Assembly (NCBI GenBank): GCA_016719615.1
Contig: JADJYQ010000005.1
Span: 271,001-335,000 of the forward strand
From: Saprospiraceae bacterium
Lineage (GTDB): Bacteria > Bacteroidota > Bacteroidia > Chitinophagales > Saprospiraceae
Length of the DNA: 64,000 nt
Reading direction: 5' to 3'
Translations under genes and position numbers: made by a program
Shown here: positions 25,793-35,795 of the stretch, piece by piece
How the letters are laid out: each line of letters opens with the position of its first letter
Numbering within the stretch: position 1 is the stretch's first letter
Notes under the pieces: model-generated
The model's database searches: none
What the model was told of the DNA's origin: nothing
Seen by the model: only the letters and a program-made list of their open reading frames with translations

Positions 25793-26238
25793 GTTTATAT
25801 TTTTTATTTCGAGTTTAAAATAAAATTGCTTTCCATGAAGACAAAGTTGACAAAAGAGAATCTGAGATATTAACTATTATTTGAATCAATTTGATTTAAG
25901 GATGAATCCTGAATTTTAAATGATATAACTTCCATTTGTGCTGGCAAATTCTAGGTTTGAGCACATGGTTACAAATCAGGACTGTTTAAGCGAAACTTTT
26001 CATTTAGTTTATGAATTTTGTCAGAATTGAAACTTAATGTGAAGGTCTATTGTTATACTTCTATATAATAGGCTTAAGGGCCATATCTTATCTATTGTGG
26101 ACTTAATGTCACCTCAAGCCACAAATGGGTATATTGTAGTTCCCAATTGCAAAATCGAATAAATCAGTGTATTATTAGCAGAGCATTGTCGGTGATGATA
26201 ATGTTTAGTGTAAATTCATTTTTTAAATACAAATCATT

Positions 26239-26415
26239 ATGAGTAAAGACAGAGGTACCAAAAACGTAAAGAAAGCACCAGCTGGAAAATCTTCCGGAAA
26301 ATTGAAGATTGTATCTGATTACAAAAGTGAAAGTAAAGGTGGAATAAGTAAATCACCTGTGATCGAGGCATTTCTTCCGAAGAATGATTCTAAATCAGCG
26401 GGTAAAAAGTCTTGA
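26239..26415 (+). CDS. small lysine-rich protein of 58 residues
   Basis: An ATG at 26239 opens a 58-codon frame ending at TGA 26413-26415: MSKDRGTKNVKKAPAGKSSG, then KLKIVSDYKSESK and a hydrophilic tail ending SAGKKS. It is strongly basic, with no signal peptide, membrane helix or Cys. It stands alone in an 800-bp non-coding stretch, and the codon usage looks natural for this genome. I have no firm family name; similar short basic proteins may occur in other Bacteroidota. It probably binds nucleic acid or ribosomes, which is inference from charge only. The 25793-26238 stretch before it shows nothing else. Confidence 0.6.
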   Translation: MSKDRGTKNVKKAPAGKSSGKLKIVSDYKSESKGGISKSPVIEAFLPKNDSKSAGKKS

Positions 26416-26601
26416 TGTAAAAAAGTAATTTTCATGTGAGCACTTTTTTCTGTCAAACGGAAGCATAAAGTTAAAAGTGGCTTTGTAATTATATCCTTGA
26501 TTGGATCTGATTAGGTTTTGTATTTATAACTCTTGTTGCAATGAACATGTATTTGCGTAGAAATATTTCTATATTATTTTGCGAAACACCCATTTAACTA
26601 A

Positions 26602-27633
26602 ATGATAAAACTTACAAAACACGGTGTACTGTTAAATAAAACAGATTTAGGCTTTGAAAATGAGGGAGTATTAAATCCAGCCGCAATTCGCGAGGGCGAT
26701 TATGTGCATTTGTTCTATAGAGCTGTGAGTAAAGGAAATTATTCAAGCATTGGTTATTGCATGTTGAAGGGGCCTCTAACCGTAGTTAATAGAATGGATG
26801 TACCGATACTATATCCTCAATACGATTATGAAGCACATGGAGTTGAAGATCCTCGAATTTCAAAAATTGACGATCAATATTATCTATGTTATACTGCTTA
26901 TGATGGTATAAACGCTTTAGGTGCATTAGCTGTATCTGAAGACTTAAAGAAATTTACGAAACTGGGATTCATTGTTCCTCAAATGACCTATAGTGAATTC
27001 AAACATCTTGCTACCTGTAGAGGAATTATTAATGATAAATATGCACGTTACAATGAAAAGCTTCACCCAACTTTAAGTGGTATAAAGAAGCAATTGTTAT
27101 GGGATAAGAATGTGATGTTTTTTCCAAGGCGAATAGATGGTAAATTGTTTTTTCTACATCGCGTTAGACCAGATAGTCAAATTGCATCTATTCAAGAAAT
27201 TGAAGATTTGACGCATGAATTTTGGGAAAATTATTTTCTGAATTTTGGATCGAACATTGCGCTTATTTCGAAATATGAACATGAGGTAAGTTATATAGGA
27301 GGCGGGTGTCCCCCTATTGAGACACCTGAGGGATGGCTGATTATTTATCATGGTGTGCACGATACTACCAATGGCTATGTTTATTCTGCTTGTGCGGCTT
27401 TGTTGGATTTGGAAAATCCGCTTATCGAACGAGCCAGACTTCCTTATCCTTTATTTAAGCCGGAACATAACTGGGAATTAAAAGGCGAAGTCAATAATGT
27501 TTGTTTCCCTACAGGATGTGTGGTGTTTGATGGTATTTTATATATTTATTATGGCGCTGCGGATGAGCGAATCGCATGTGCTTCTGTCAAGCTGGATACA
27601 TTGGTTTCGGAACTTCTTCTCAATAAAATTTAA
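26602..27633 (+). CDS. glycoside hydrolase family 130 protein (mannoside phosphorylase-like)
   Basis: The 343-residue protein has the five-bladed propeller features of GH130: NPAAIREGDYVHLFYRA, HGVEDPRISKIDDQYYLCYT with the conserved EDPR (residues 82-85) that holds the catalytic Asp, then HGVHDTTNGYVYSA and YYGAADERIACA near the end. GH130 members mostly phosphorolyse beta-mannosides. There is no signal peptide, so it acts in the cytoplasm. Its TAA is followed immediately by the ATG of the glycosyltransferase gene, so the two are translationally coupled. Confidence 0.9.
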   Translation: MIKLTKHGVLLNKTDLGFENEGVLNPAAIREGDYVHLFYRAVSKGNYSSIGYCMLKGPLTVVNRMDVPILYPQYDYEAHGVEDPRISKIDDQYYLCYTAYDGINALGALAVSEDLKKFTKLGFIVPQMTYSEFKHLATCRGIINDKYARYNEKLHPTLSGIKKQLLWDKNVMFFPRRIDGKLFFLHRVRPDSQIASIQEIEDLTHEFWENYFLNFGSNIALISKYEHEVSYIGGGCPPIETPEGWLIIYHGVHDTTNGYVYSACAALLDLENPLIERARLPYPLFKPEHNWELKGEVNNVCFPTGCVVFDGILYIYYGAADERIACASVKLDTLVSELLLNKI

Positions 27634-30027
27634 ATGATACAAGAACGAAACGCACTCTTAAACACTGTACTTGCTTCCAAACCAAGTCCTCATACTAAAT
27701 ACCAAGAAGTAAAAAACAGGAACGGCAAGGAAAGTCAAATGCCGGAAATACTTTTTGTGACTTCATATCCTCCGCGGGAGTGCGGCATTGCCACTTATAC
27801 ACAGGATTTGGTGAAATCGCTGCACAAAACATTTTATGATACATTTCATATTCATATCTGTGCATTAGAGGATGGCGACCAAAAGTTGAATTATCCTGAG
27901 GAGGTACATCACGTACTCAATACCCGGGACCCCAATAAATATGTTGAATTAGCTAAGGTTATAAATTCAAAAACACAAATTCAACTCGTTGGAGTCCAAC
28001 ATGAATTTGGTCTCTTCGGTGGAGAAGGTGAAAAAGCTTTTCAGAAATTTCTGTACTGCTTGAGTAAACCGGTATTCATAGTATTTCATACTGTATTGCC
28101 TCGTCCGGATGACCGCATGAGATTAAATGTTCAATTGATTTCAAATGCATGCAGTTCTGTGGTCGTGATGACACATCATTCTTTAAAGATCTTGCGGAAG
28201 GAGTATGATATTCCATCGGATAAAATTAAAGTCATTGAACATGGTGTTCATTTGGTTCCGCATTTGAGCAAAGATTATTTAAAAGAAAAATATGGTTTGA
28301 AAGGGCGAAAAGTCTTATCCACATTTGGTTTGTTGAGTTCAGGGAAGGGAATTGAAACGACTTTGCAAGCGTTGCCTGATATCATTGTAAAACACACTGA
28401 TGTAATGTTTCTTATTATTGGAAAAACACATCCTGGAGTCGTACAACATGAAGGTGAACAATACAGGAATCAACTTGAACAAAAGGTGGATGCTTTGAAT
28501 TTGCGTGCTCATGTAAAATTTATCAACAGTTATTTGCCTTTGCAACAATTGCTGGAATATTTGCAGCTGACCGATATTTATTTATTTACTTCAAAAGATC
28601 CGGAACAAGCCGTAAGCGGTACATTTTCGTATGCAATGAGTTGTGCTTGTCCGATCATCTCGACACCTATTCCTCATGCAAAGGAAGTTCTCCGAGAGGA
28701 TACAGGAATCATCATTGATTTTCAAAACTCAGGTCAGTTAGCACAGGGGGTCAAATATTTGTTAGATAATGAGCCACTGAGAAAGGAATTCAGCTCCAAT
28801 ACGCTCCAGAGAATTGTGCCAACATCTTGGGAGAATTCATCAATGGCCTATGCGCGTTTGATGCAGAAAGTTGTAGGAAGAAGAACACATGCTGATGTTG
28901 CTGCATCTTTGACGGATTCTACAAAAGCATCATCGGAGCGTTTTCGAAATATCATCACATTACAATTCAGAACGCCCCCCATTATATTAAATCATTTGAA
29001 AAAAATGACTACAGAGTTTGGAATGATCCAGTTTTCAAGAATTAATAAACCGGATATTGAATCCGGATACACACTTGATGATAATGCAAGGGCACTGGTT
29101 GTAATCGCTATGCACTATAAGGAAACAAGATCAGCAGAGGATTTGGATAAGCTTATAATATATTTAAACTTTATAAAATTCTGTCAACAATCTGATGGTA
29201 GATTTTTAAATTATGTTGACAAGCATCAAAAGTTCACATCGCAAAATGATGAAACGAATTTGGAAGATGCGGCTGGAAGAGCAATGTGGGCACTTGGTTA
29301 TTTAATTTCATTGGACTCAATAATTCCAGAAAGCTTATTGAAAACCGCAGATGCTATATTGCAAGCGGCACATAAGCCTATTCAAAAAATGAATTCAACG
29401 CGTGCAATGGCATTTGTTATTAAAGGTCTTTATTTATACAATTGCACTAAACAAACTCAGGAAATTACGAATACTATTCAATTATTAGCCGATCGATTGG
29501 TGCAGATGTACCGTCATGAATCTGAACCTCAATGGGAATGGTTTGAAAGTTATCTAACTTATGCGAACAGTATTTTGCCCGAGTCAATGTTATATGCATG
29601 GAGGGAAACAAACAATCCGGTATATCTTGAAATTGCTCAAAAATCTTTTTATTTTTTATTATCGAGGATATTTGAAAAGGGTTTTATCAAAGTGATTTCC
29701 AATACAAGTTGGTTACATAAAGGAAAAGAGTCAGACCTTCATGGCGAGCAACCTATTGATGTGGCTTACACGATATTGGCACTTGAAGAATTTTTCATCG
29801 AATCAGAAGATCCGGTTTTTCTCCTTAAAATGAAAAATGCATTTAATTGGTTTTTAGGTAAAAATCATTTGCATCAGATCATTTATAATCCTTGCACAGG
29901 TGGATGTTTTGATGGACTGGAAGAAAATCATGTCAACTTAAATCAAGGTGCAGAATCTACATTGAGTTATCTCATGGCAAGGCTTACTATGGAAAAGTAT
30001 TCTGGAAATGTATTTCAGTTGAATTGA
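27634..30027 (+). CDS. GT4-type glycosyltransferase fused to an (alpha/alpha)-type C-terminal domain
   Basis: In this 797-residue protein, residues about 35-410 form a GT-B glycosyltransferase of family 4: EILFVTSYPPRECGIATYTQ at the N-lobe, FGLLSSGKGIETTLQALP, and the E-x7-E region near SKDPEQAVSGTFSYAMSCA. Residues about 430-790 form a helical domain with ESGYTLDDNARALVVIAMH, EWFESYLTYANSILPES and LNQGAESTLSYL, resembling the (alpha/alpha)6 domains of glycan-active enzymes. It has no signal peptide. Coupling to a GH130 protein suggests a cytoplasmic pathway that makes or turns over a mannose-containing oligosaccharide, possibly a storage or stress glycan. The specific sugar is unknown. Confidence 0.85.
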   Translation: MIQERNALLNTVLASKPSPHTKYQEVKNRNGKESQMPEILFVTSYPPRECGIATYTQDLVKSLHKTFYDTFHIHICALEDGDQKLNYPEEVHHVLNTRDPNKYVELAKVINSKTQIQLVGVQHEFGLFGGEGEKAFQKFLYCLSKPVFIVFHTVLPRPDDRMRLNVQLISNACSSVVVMTHHSLKILRKEYDIPSDKIKVIEHGVHLVPHLSKDYLKEKYGLKGRKVLSTFGLLSSGKGIETTLQALPDIIVKHTDVMFLIIGKTHPGVVQHEGEQYRNQLEQKVDALNLRAHVKFINSYLPLQQLLEYLQLTDIYLFTSKDPEQAVSGTFSYAMSCACPIISTPIPHAKEVLREDTGIIIDFQNSGQLAQGVKYLLDNEPLRKEFSSNTLQRIVPTSWENSSMAYARLMQKVVGRRTHADVAASLTDSTKASSERFRNIITLQFRTPPIILNHLKKMTTEFGMIQFSRINKPDIESGYTLDDNARALVVIAMHYKETRSAEDLDKLIIYLNFIKFCQQSDGRFLNYVDKHQKFTSQNDETNLEDAAGRAMWALGYLISLDSIIPESLLKTADAILQAAHKPIQKMNSTRAMAFVIKGLYLYNCTKQTQEITNTIQLLADRLVQMYRHESEPQWEWFESYLTYANSILPESMLYAWRETNNPVYLEIAQKSFYFLLSRIFEKGFIKVISNTSWLHKGKESDLHGEQPIDVAYTILALEEFFIESEDPVFLLKMKNAFNWFLGKNHLHQIIYNPCTGGCFDGLEENHVNLNQGAESTLSYLMARLTMEKYSGNVFQLN

Positions 30028-30097
30028 GATTTGGTTAATTATACATGGAAGTCACTCACATTTTTTAACAAAAAAATCGCAACTGATATTTAAAAAA

Positions 30098-31546
30098 TTA
30101 CATTCTGATTAATTTATGCTTGCTAATGTGTTGACCTTGAATCAGGTTTAAAAAGTACATGCCTGTAGGGAGTGAGCTTGCATCGAGTTTAACTTGCAGA
30201 TCAAAGACTGTACTCCGTATTGAAACCGGAGTTCCCATTTCATTATATAGTTGAATTTGAAGACCATTGGTAAGTTTAGAGGTATGAATAATCCATTCAT
30301 TTTGTGACTGAGTTGGTTGTATTGAAATGTTCCATGAAGAATTATTTTCTGTTGTTTTGGATATTATTTTTTGATAACACACGATGAGTTCGGGTCTATA
30401 GGCTTCGATAGGATGCTCACTTGAACAAAATTTCATGCTGTTATATAGAGATTTGTCTTCCAATGTTAACATCATTCCATAATTCTTGTCGGGACGGGCG
30501 TGCCACTCTTTGACAAAGTCGATAACAGAAATATTTTTATAATTTTGGTCTGATACCTGGCTAGTTGGAAGATAAACCTGATTGTTTCCGGTTACTGTTG
30601 GACTTGAATTCCATGTTACAGTTGCAGGGTCCCAATCTTCTATGACCTTTCTTAGGTAACATGCATTATTTCCTGCCTGACCTTGGTTGGTTGAGGAAGC
30701 ATTATGAAAGAGTGATAATCCAGCTGATGTTATTTCAATATCATCAGGAAGTGTAGTTAAGTCAAATTTAATCAAGGAATTTCCATAGCCGGGTACTCCA
30801 AAAAAGGTCCATGAAAAAGCTATGAGATCCGGATAATTTGAAAAATTTGTTGTGGGTTCCAGCTCAAAAAGAAAAGCATCTATGCCTTCATCCGGACTTG
30901 GTCTAAAGCTCCTGCAACTATCTAATTCTGATTTGTAATTGATTATTAATTTGGGTCTTTTCGCGGCAATGTGGTGATCACTTGAGCAAAATTTCATACT
31001 ACTGTAGAGACTTGATTCTACCAATTCGATTTTAAACCCATGATTAGTTAATGGTGAATGATACCATTCTTGCACAAAGTTTGTAATATCTATGTCTGAA
31101 TAATTTTGATTTTCCGAATGACTTGCGGGTAAATATTTGCGATGCATGAAACTGCTATTTGGATTTGAGTTCCAGGTCACGGTATGTTCATTCCACGGTT
31201 CTACTATTTTTTCTAAATAACAAGCATTATTTCCAGCCTGGCCTTGATTGGTCGAATATTCATTGTGGGATAGTGATAAAGTAGCATTTGTAATTTTTAT
31301 CTGTTGGGGCAATGTGGACAAGTCAAATTTAAGTAGAGAACTACCTTTGCCTTCTACACCAAAGAAGGTCCAGTAAAATGCTATGAAATCCGTGTAATCT
31401 CCAAAATTTGTATTCGGCTCCAGTTCAAACAGAAATGCATCATGACCTGCATTAGGATCAGGCTGTAAGATGAGTTGTTGTGAATATAGTTGTCCGGAAA
31501 AGTAAAAAACCAAAATTATTGGAAATAAATTGAATTGCCATTTCAT
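30098..31546 (-). CDS. DNRLRE-domain secreted protein with T9SS type A C-terminal domain
   Basis: The 482-residue exported protein has a signal peptide, then two tandem DNRLRE domains of about 180 residues (DPNAGHDAFLFELEPNTNFG and SPDEGIDAFLFELEPTTNFS open them; both hold the SSLLKFDLSTLP-like strand and the MKFCSS.H segment). It ends in a type A T9SS sorting domain (LPTGMYFLNLIQGQHISKHK). The two domains are close copies, so an internal duplication is clear. Proteins of this type are cell-surface or matrix adhesins in Bacteroidota. The gene starts 6 bp after the stop of the upstream 1275-residue gene, so the pair is an operon. Confidence 0.88.
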   Translation of the reverse strand: MKWQFNLFPIILVFYFSGQLYSQQLILQPDPNAGHDAFLFELEPNTNFGDYTDFIAFYWTFFGVEGKGSSLLKFDLSTLPQQIKITNATLSLSHNEYSTNQGQAGNNACYLEKIVEPWNEHTVTWNSNPNSSFMHRKYLPASHSENQNYSDIDITNFVQEWYHSPLTNHGFKIELVESSLYSSMKFCSSDHHIAAKRPKLIINYKSELDSCRSFRPSPDEGIDAFLFELEPTTNFSNYPDLIAFSWTFFGVPGYGNSLIKFDLTTLPDDIEITSAGLSLFHNASSTNQGQAGNNACYLRKVIEDWDPATVTWNSSPTVTGNNQVYLPTSQVSDQNYKNISVIDFVKEWHARPDKNYGMMLTLEDKSLYNSMKFCSSEHPIEAYRPELIVCYQKIISKTTENNSSWNISIQPTQSQNEWIIHTSKLTNGLQIQLYNEMGTPVSIRSTVFDLQVKLDASSLPTGMYFLNLIQGQHISKHKLIRM

Positions 31547-31552
31547 CTTGTT

Positions 31553-34500
31553 TTAATTTAGAATGACCAGTCTTTTAAATGCTACAGGTTTTCCTTTATG
31601 GTATGCCTGAAGTAAATATACTCCAGAATGAAGAGATTCTAGGTTTAAATTTTGGTTTCCTGATATTTGTAATGTTAAAAGCTCTTTGCCGTTTCCGGAA
31701 ATTATTTTGAGGCGATCATAGTTACCCGATGTTTGAATTCTGAATTTTCCGGAGTTAGGGTTTGGTAAAATTTCAAATTCAATTGAATCGTTCCATTGAT
31801 TTTTTGTGTCGACAATCTTTTTAATTTCAAAGAGTTGAACAATGGAATCTCTGTTTCCACAAACATCTTCTGCAATCCATTTAATTTTATGTACGCCAAT
31901 TGGGTATTTACCGCTTGCGATGGTAGTATTTATAGAATCAGGTATTCTTGGATTATCGTTAATTACTGGCAATTGACCTGACATATGTTCTCGTATGGTT
32001 AAGAAACTTTTCGCATAGTCATAACCGCCCGGATATTTTCCGTTGCCATCATTGAATTCATCAATGCAATAACTTACTTTGATATCTTCAGTAGGTATAC
32101 AGTTGTCTTGTATTTGAACGTAGAGTGGAATAAAAGCAAAGCCACTGGAATCTGAAGCAGATTGATTTCCCTGGATGATATTGATTTCGGGATCTATATC
32201 ATCTGTAACAAATATCGTTTGAAGAAATTCCCATCTTCCCTTGTTGAGATCAAAATTGGGATCGTATTGACACTCATCGATAGCTGTCCATTTTCTAAGA
32301 ACTTTCATGCAGGTAACTGTATCAGAAGATAAATATTCATCAACATATTCAATGTTGATCAGGTTGCAATGATCTGCACTTCCCTGCATCAATGTCGGTT
32401 TACCCAAATCGGGATTGTCGGGATTGAGTAAGGGTCCGCAAGTACTCACACTTAATGTTGGCATCGTGCAATGTGGCCAAATAATGTCATCAAGGCTGTC
32501 GCAAGGATTATTTCGATTGATGTAAAAAGGATCGCAATCAACCACCCAAATTGTCTGTGTAGTACTCACTCTGACTCCATTGGCTGTTTCGATATAAAAT
32601 CTCCGTTCAATTTTACCTTGGCTGTTGCATGTTCTTAGATCTCTTACTTCGACAACCAGGATGTCTAAGCAAGCAGACAAAACATAACCATCAAATCCCC
32701 AAACCAACTCATAGATCTGATTGGGTTTGGCTGGATCATATAGTGAACTGGAATATTCGCAGGCTTTGTTGGGAGCTGTTGGTGCTGAGGGTACACTTGT
32801 CGTTTTTCCGGGATATCCCGTTTTTTCATTTTTGAGACAATACAAGGGGCAAACGATATCAAGTGTGCTTACTTTCTTGCGCAAAGTTAAATCCTGCACG
32901 ACCCGGCCGAATGTAGAATCATCGGGATTGTTCAATGCGTTCATATGGATTGGAAAAGAACAACTCACCACCATATTAGGTGGACCCACCAAAGTGGGCA
33001 CAGATTTATCCTGAACTTCTACATCTACGATACAATCACTGAACCGTCTGAATAATCTCGCTCCCTGATTCATGTCTTCGGGCAAAATGGGTCCAATACC
33101 CGGGTCCACATCATAAACTCTGAGAACTACTTTTATGGTTTTGTATAAATCTGCACAACAAAAGTGTACGAAATCATCGAAGTAAATTTGATTTCCTGAA
33201 AGCGTGGTATTGTCATCTCCATTGAATTGGCTACAATACATAGTGGAATCGTCCTGATGAGTATGGCTTCCATTCTGGCTGCCTTGAAGCTGATCTAGTC
33301 GCAATACTTTAAAAAATACTTGTGAAGCACAATTTTCAAAACTACCTTCATCAAAAGTAGTCGCCAGAACTTTTGCAACATTTAATCCAGGAAGTTGGTT
33401 TCCGGAAATAGTCGTTACTATCTTCATTTTGCAAACAGCAACTGGAGGAATGCGATCTTCAATGATGAGGATAACTTTTTTGCGCGTACTGTTTCCACAG
33501 CAATCCATTGCGACGACATAGACCTCATGTATGCCAAGAGGTATATCCGTCAATGTGTAACCGGTGATTGGATTTCCTGTTAAATTTCCTGTTGTGGATT
33601 CAATTTGATATCGAATTTCGTGCGAACAATTATCCAAAAGCCATGGTACCTGCACTTCCCATCTGCCGAGGCAGTTAAAGTCTAAAGTCGACAATTCTAA
33701 TGTGTCGGGGTACAAGATCAATGGTGCTTCTTTGTCTACTATTTTAATGAGTTGATCATATTTGGCAATATCTCCGTTGCACCAATCTAAGACGGTCCAG
33801 CTTCTGATGATTTTTGAACAGGGTGCTGCTCCGAAGTCACAACTATCTACAGTAGCAATAATTTTTTCATCTTTGAATGACATGGAAATATTGGTGCAAC
33901 TAAATCCAGTAGGTCTGCCAGTTCCCTGCCACATGATGTGTTGAGCGGATTCCCAGCACAGAGGATTTTGCATTGACCATTGCATGTGTTGTGGATAATA
34001 CACAGGATCCGGATTGGGGTGACCATCTTTATCTCCACCCGGGTCATCGATGCAGTTCCAACCTAAAATCCTTGGTTGTCTTCTGTTGGGATAAATATCC
34101 GGTTCATTAGGATGGGCCAGCCAAAAAGCAGAATCCAATAGAAAGCCATCAACACACAACGGATGATTTGAAAAATGAGGCGTCACATCAAAATTGTTTA
34201 TTTTTTCGTGACATAACAGTGAAGGTTCTTTGAGATCATTGTAATCCGGTGGAAATTTGATATCGCTTATCCCGATTAGATTTATCGTAATCAGTTGAAT
34301 GCATTGAGATTTGAGATCAGACTCATCTTCAACAAGCCACGAACGCGTAATGATGCGATCGTAGGCTAATGCACAATCACCTCGTAGAATTTGATCTTTA
34401 TAGGTGAGATTGTAATCGCCACAATTCTCAACTACTCCGGCCTGGCCGGTGAACCGCGGTGTAGATGGCTTATCGCAAGTTATGGTGACATTGGGCGGAC

Positions 34501-35380
34501 AAACAATTTTAGGTGGAATTGAATCTTCAACTTCAATGCGTCCCCAACAGTTTGAACCATTAATGCAATTTGTAATGGTTGCCTTCAGAGTTCTTCGAAT
34601 GTCTGCCTTGCTCAATTGGATACCATTTTGCATTGAATCTCTGTCAATGACTCTGTTGGTAATCCAATCTCTGACTTCAACGGAATAATAGGAGTTGCAT
34701 AAATTTTGGCCCTGCACCTGAACAAGATCTTCCGGTGAAACCGTGTATAAACAATCTGCGTTCAGGAATACCTGTATTTCATCTTTGCAACTCAATTCTG
34801 AAAGATAAGTACAGGCACAATCGATCACCCAAATGGTTTGAGTTGTGCGAACGATTTCATTGTTCAAACCTTTAGCACTAAATATGCGCCGGATACTTCC
34901 TTCATTTCCGATGCGTAAATCCTGTACTTCAATTTGTATGGAACTGGGATCCGTAAATAAAGTGTATCCATCTTTGCCCCAATGCAGTTCATATTTCTTG
35001 TCGGTCTGATTGGTGTCATAAAGCTGACTATAATAATTGCAGGCCAGAGTTGAAGCAAAAGGTGGAACGTGGTTGGGACTGGTGTAGCCTGGATAACCCG
35101 TGAGCTTATTTTCGATGCAATAGTTTTCGCAAACAATATCAAAGGTGATGATCTCAGAGCTGTCGAGGGGATCGGTCAGCATTTTTCCAAACGTCGGATC
35201 GAGCCGATCTGAAAGTGCGGAAATATTAAATAAATAGGAGTTGGAGATAACCATATCTGCCGGAGCGACGATGACAGGAGATTGGCTGAAGCAAAAGTTA
35301 CTTGGGATTAAATTTGCCCAAATACAAATGAACATAATTAGGGCGTAGTTTTTCATTTTTATGTTTTTATAAAATGTCAA
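31553..35380 (-). CDS. large secreted multidomain protein with T9SS type A C-terminal domain
   Basis: The 1275-residue product has a signal peptide; the ninth codon (MKNYALIMFICIWANLI) is a better start than the first Met. It carries a repeated module of about 150 residues seen near 36-190 and again near 800-955: both contain DIVC..YC, TGYPG, the EL.WG.DGY segment and TTQTIWV.DC. Between lie HYR/Ig-like units with many Cys (VTITCDKPSTPRFTG, IIRSWTVLDWCNGD). The C-terminus (ILPNPNSGKFRIQTSG to FKRLVILN) is a type A T9SS sorting signal. It is probably a disulfide-rich surface protein. It is cotranscribed with the DNRLRE gene 6 bp downstream. I see no catalytic motif. Confidence 0.85.
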   Translation of the reverse strand: MTFYKNIKMKNYALIMFICIWANLIPSNFCFSQSPVIVAPADMVISNSYLFNISALSDRLDPTFGKMLTDPLDSSEIITFDIVCENYCIENKLTGYPGYTSPNHVPPFASTLACNYYSQLYDTNQTDKKYELHWGKDGYTLFTDPSSIQIEVQDLRIGNEGSIRRIFSAKGLNNEIVRTTQTIWVIDCACTYLSELSCKDEIQVFLNADCLYTVSPEDLVQVQGQNLCNSYYSVEVRDWITNRVIDRDSMQNGIQLSKADIRRTLKATITNCINGSNCWGRIEVEDSIPPKIVCPPNVTITCDKPSTPRFTGQAGVVENCGDYNLTYKDQILRGDCALAYDRIITRSWLVEDESDLKSQCIQLITINLIGISDIKFPPDYNDLKEPSLLCHEKINNFDVTPHFSNHPLCVDGFLLDSAFWLAHPNEPDIYPNRRQPRILGWNCIDDPGGDKDGHPNPDPVYYPQHMQWSMQNPLCWESAQHIMWQGTGRPTGFSCTNISMSFKDEKIIATVDSCDFGAAPCSKIIRSWTVLDWCNGDIAKYDQLIKIVDKEAPLILYPDTLELSTLDFNCLGRWEVQVPWLLDNCSHEIRYQIESTTGNLTGNPITGYTLTDIPLGIHEVYVVAMDCCGNSTRKKVILIIEDRIPPVAVCKMKIVTTISGNQLPGLNVAKVLATTFDEGSFENCASQVFFKVLRLDQLQGSQNGSHTHQDDSTMYCSQFNGDDNTTLSGNQIYFDDFVHFCCADLYKTIKVVLRVYDVDPGIGPILPEDMNQGARLFRRFSDCIVDVEVQDKSVPTLVGPPNMVVSCSFPIHMNALNNPDDSTFGRVVQDLTLRKKVSTLDIVCPLYCLKNEKTGYPGKTTSVPSAPTAPNKACEYSSSLYDPAKPNQIYELVWGFDGYVLSACLDILVVEVRDLRTCNSQGKIERRFYIETANGVRVSTTQTIWVVDCDPFYINRNNPCDSLDDIIWPHCTMPTLSVSTCGPLLNPDNPDLGKPTLMQGSADHCNLINIEYVDEYLSSDTVTCMKVLRKWTAIDECQYDPNFDLNKGRWEFLQTIFVTDDIDPEINIIQGNQSASDSSGFAFIPLYVQIQDNCIPTEDIKVSYCIDEFNDGNGKYPGGYDYAKSFLTIREHMSGQLPVINDNPRIPDSINTTIASGKYPIGVHKIKWIAEDVCGNRDSIVQLFEIKKIVDTKNQWNDSIEFEILPNPNSGKFRIQTSGNYDRLKIISGNGKELLTLQISGNQNLNLESLHSGVYLLQAYHKGKPVAFKRLVILN

Positions 35381-35763
35381 AATAATTGAATGTGCAAACG
35401 GAATGTTCTCGCGAACAATTCTTATTTGTTTTGATATATTAAATAATTATTTAATGTATAATAACTGCGAAAATTGAGACTTTATACTCGATTTACTACT
35501 TATTCAAACCGCAACGATAGAACTAAGTCAAGCAAATCTTCGCAAGTGTGGACGAGGTGCGTAAACAAATGTAAGGAGAATAGGTGGGAACGTATAAAAA
35601 ATTTAGAATTTATTTTGAAATTGATTTATCATGTGAAACATGATCTGTCTTGAATTATTGTAAACAAGTACAATGTATTCCTGCTTAAATAGAATTCCAA
35701 CAGTTTTTAATAAAAGTTCTAATGCTTGTAATCAAACTACCCTTAGAATCTAAACATAACAAT

Positions 35764-35771
35764 TAATTTTG
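35764..35771 (+). promoter_or_regulatory. minus-7 box TAATTTTG upstream of recQ
   Basis: TAATTTTG matches TAnnTTTG and lies 24 bp before the recQ ATG. The 35381-35763 stretch before it contains AT-rich sequence and a small GTTCTCGCGAAC palindrome near 35403, and no gene. Confidence 0.45.
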
Positions 35772-35795
35772 TATTTTAATGAACACTAATACACC

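Noticed and set aside
32629..33014. Plus-strand frames inside the 1275-residue T9SS gene
   Set aside because: They are shadows of a long, well-supported minus-strand gene.
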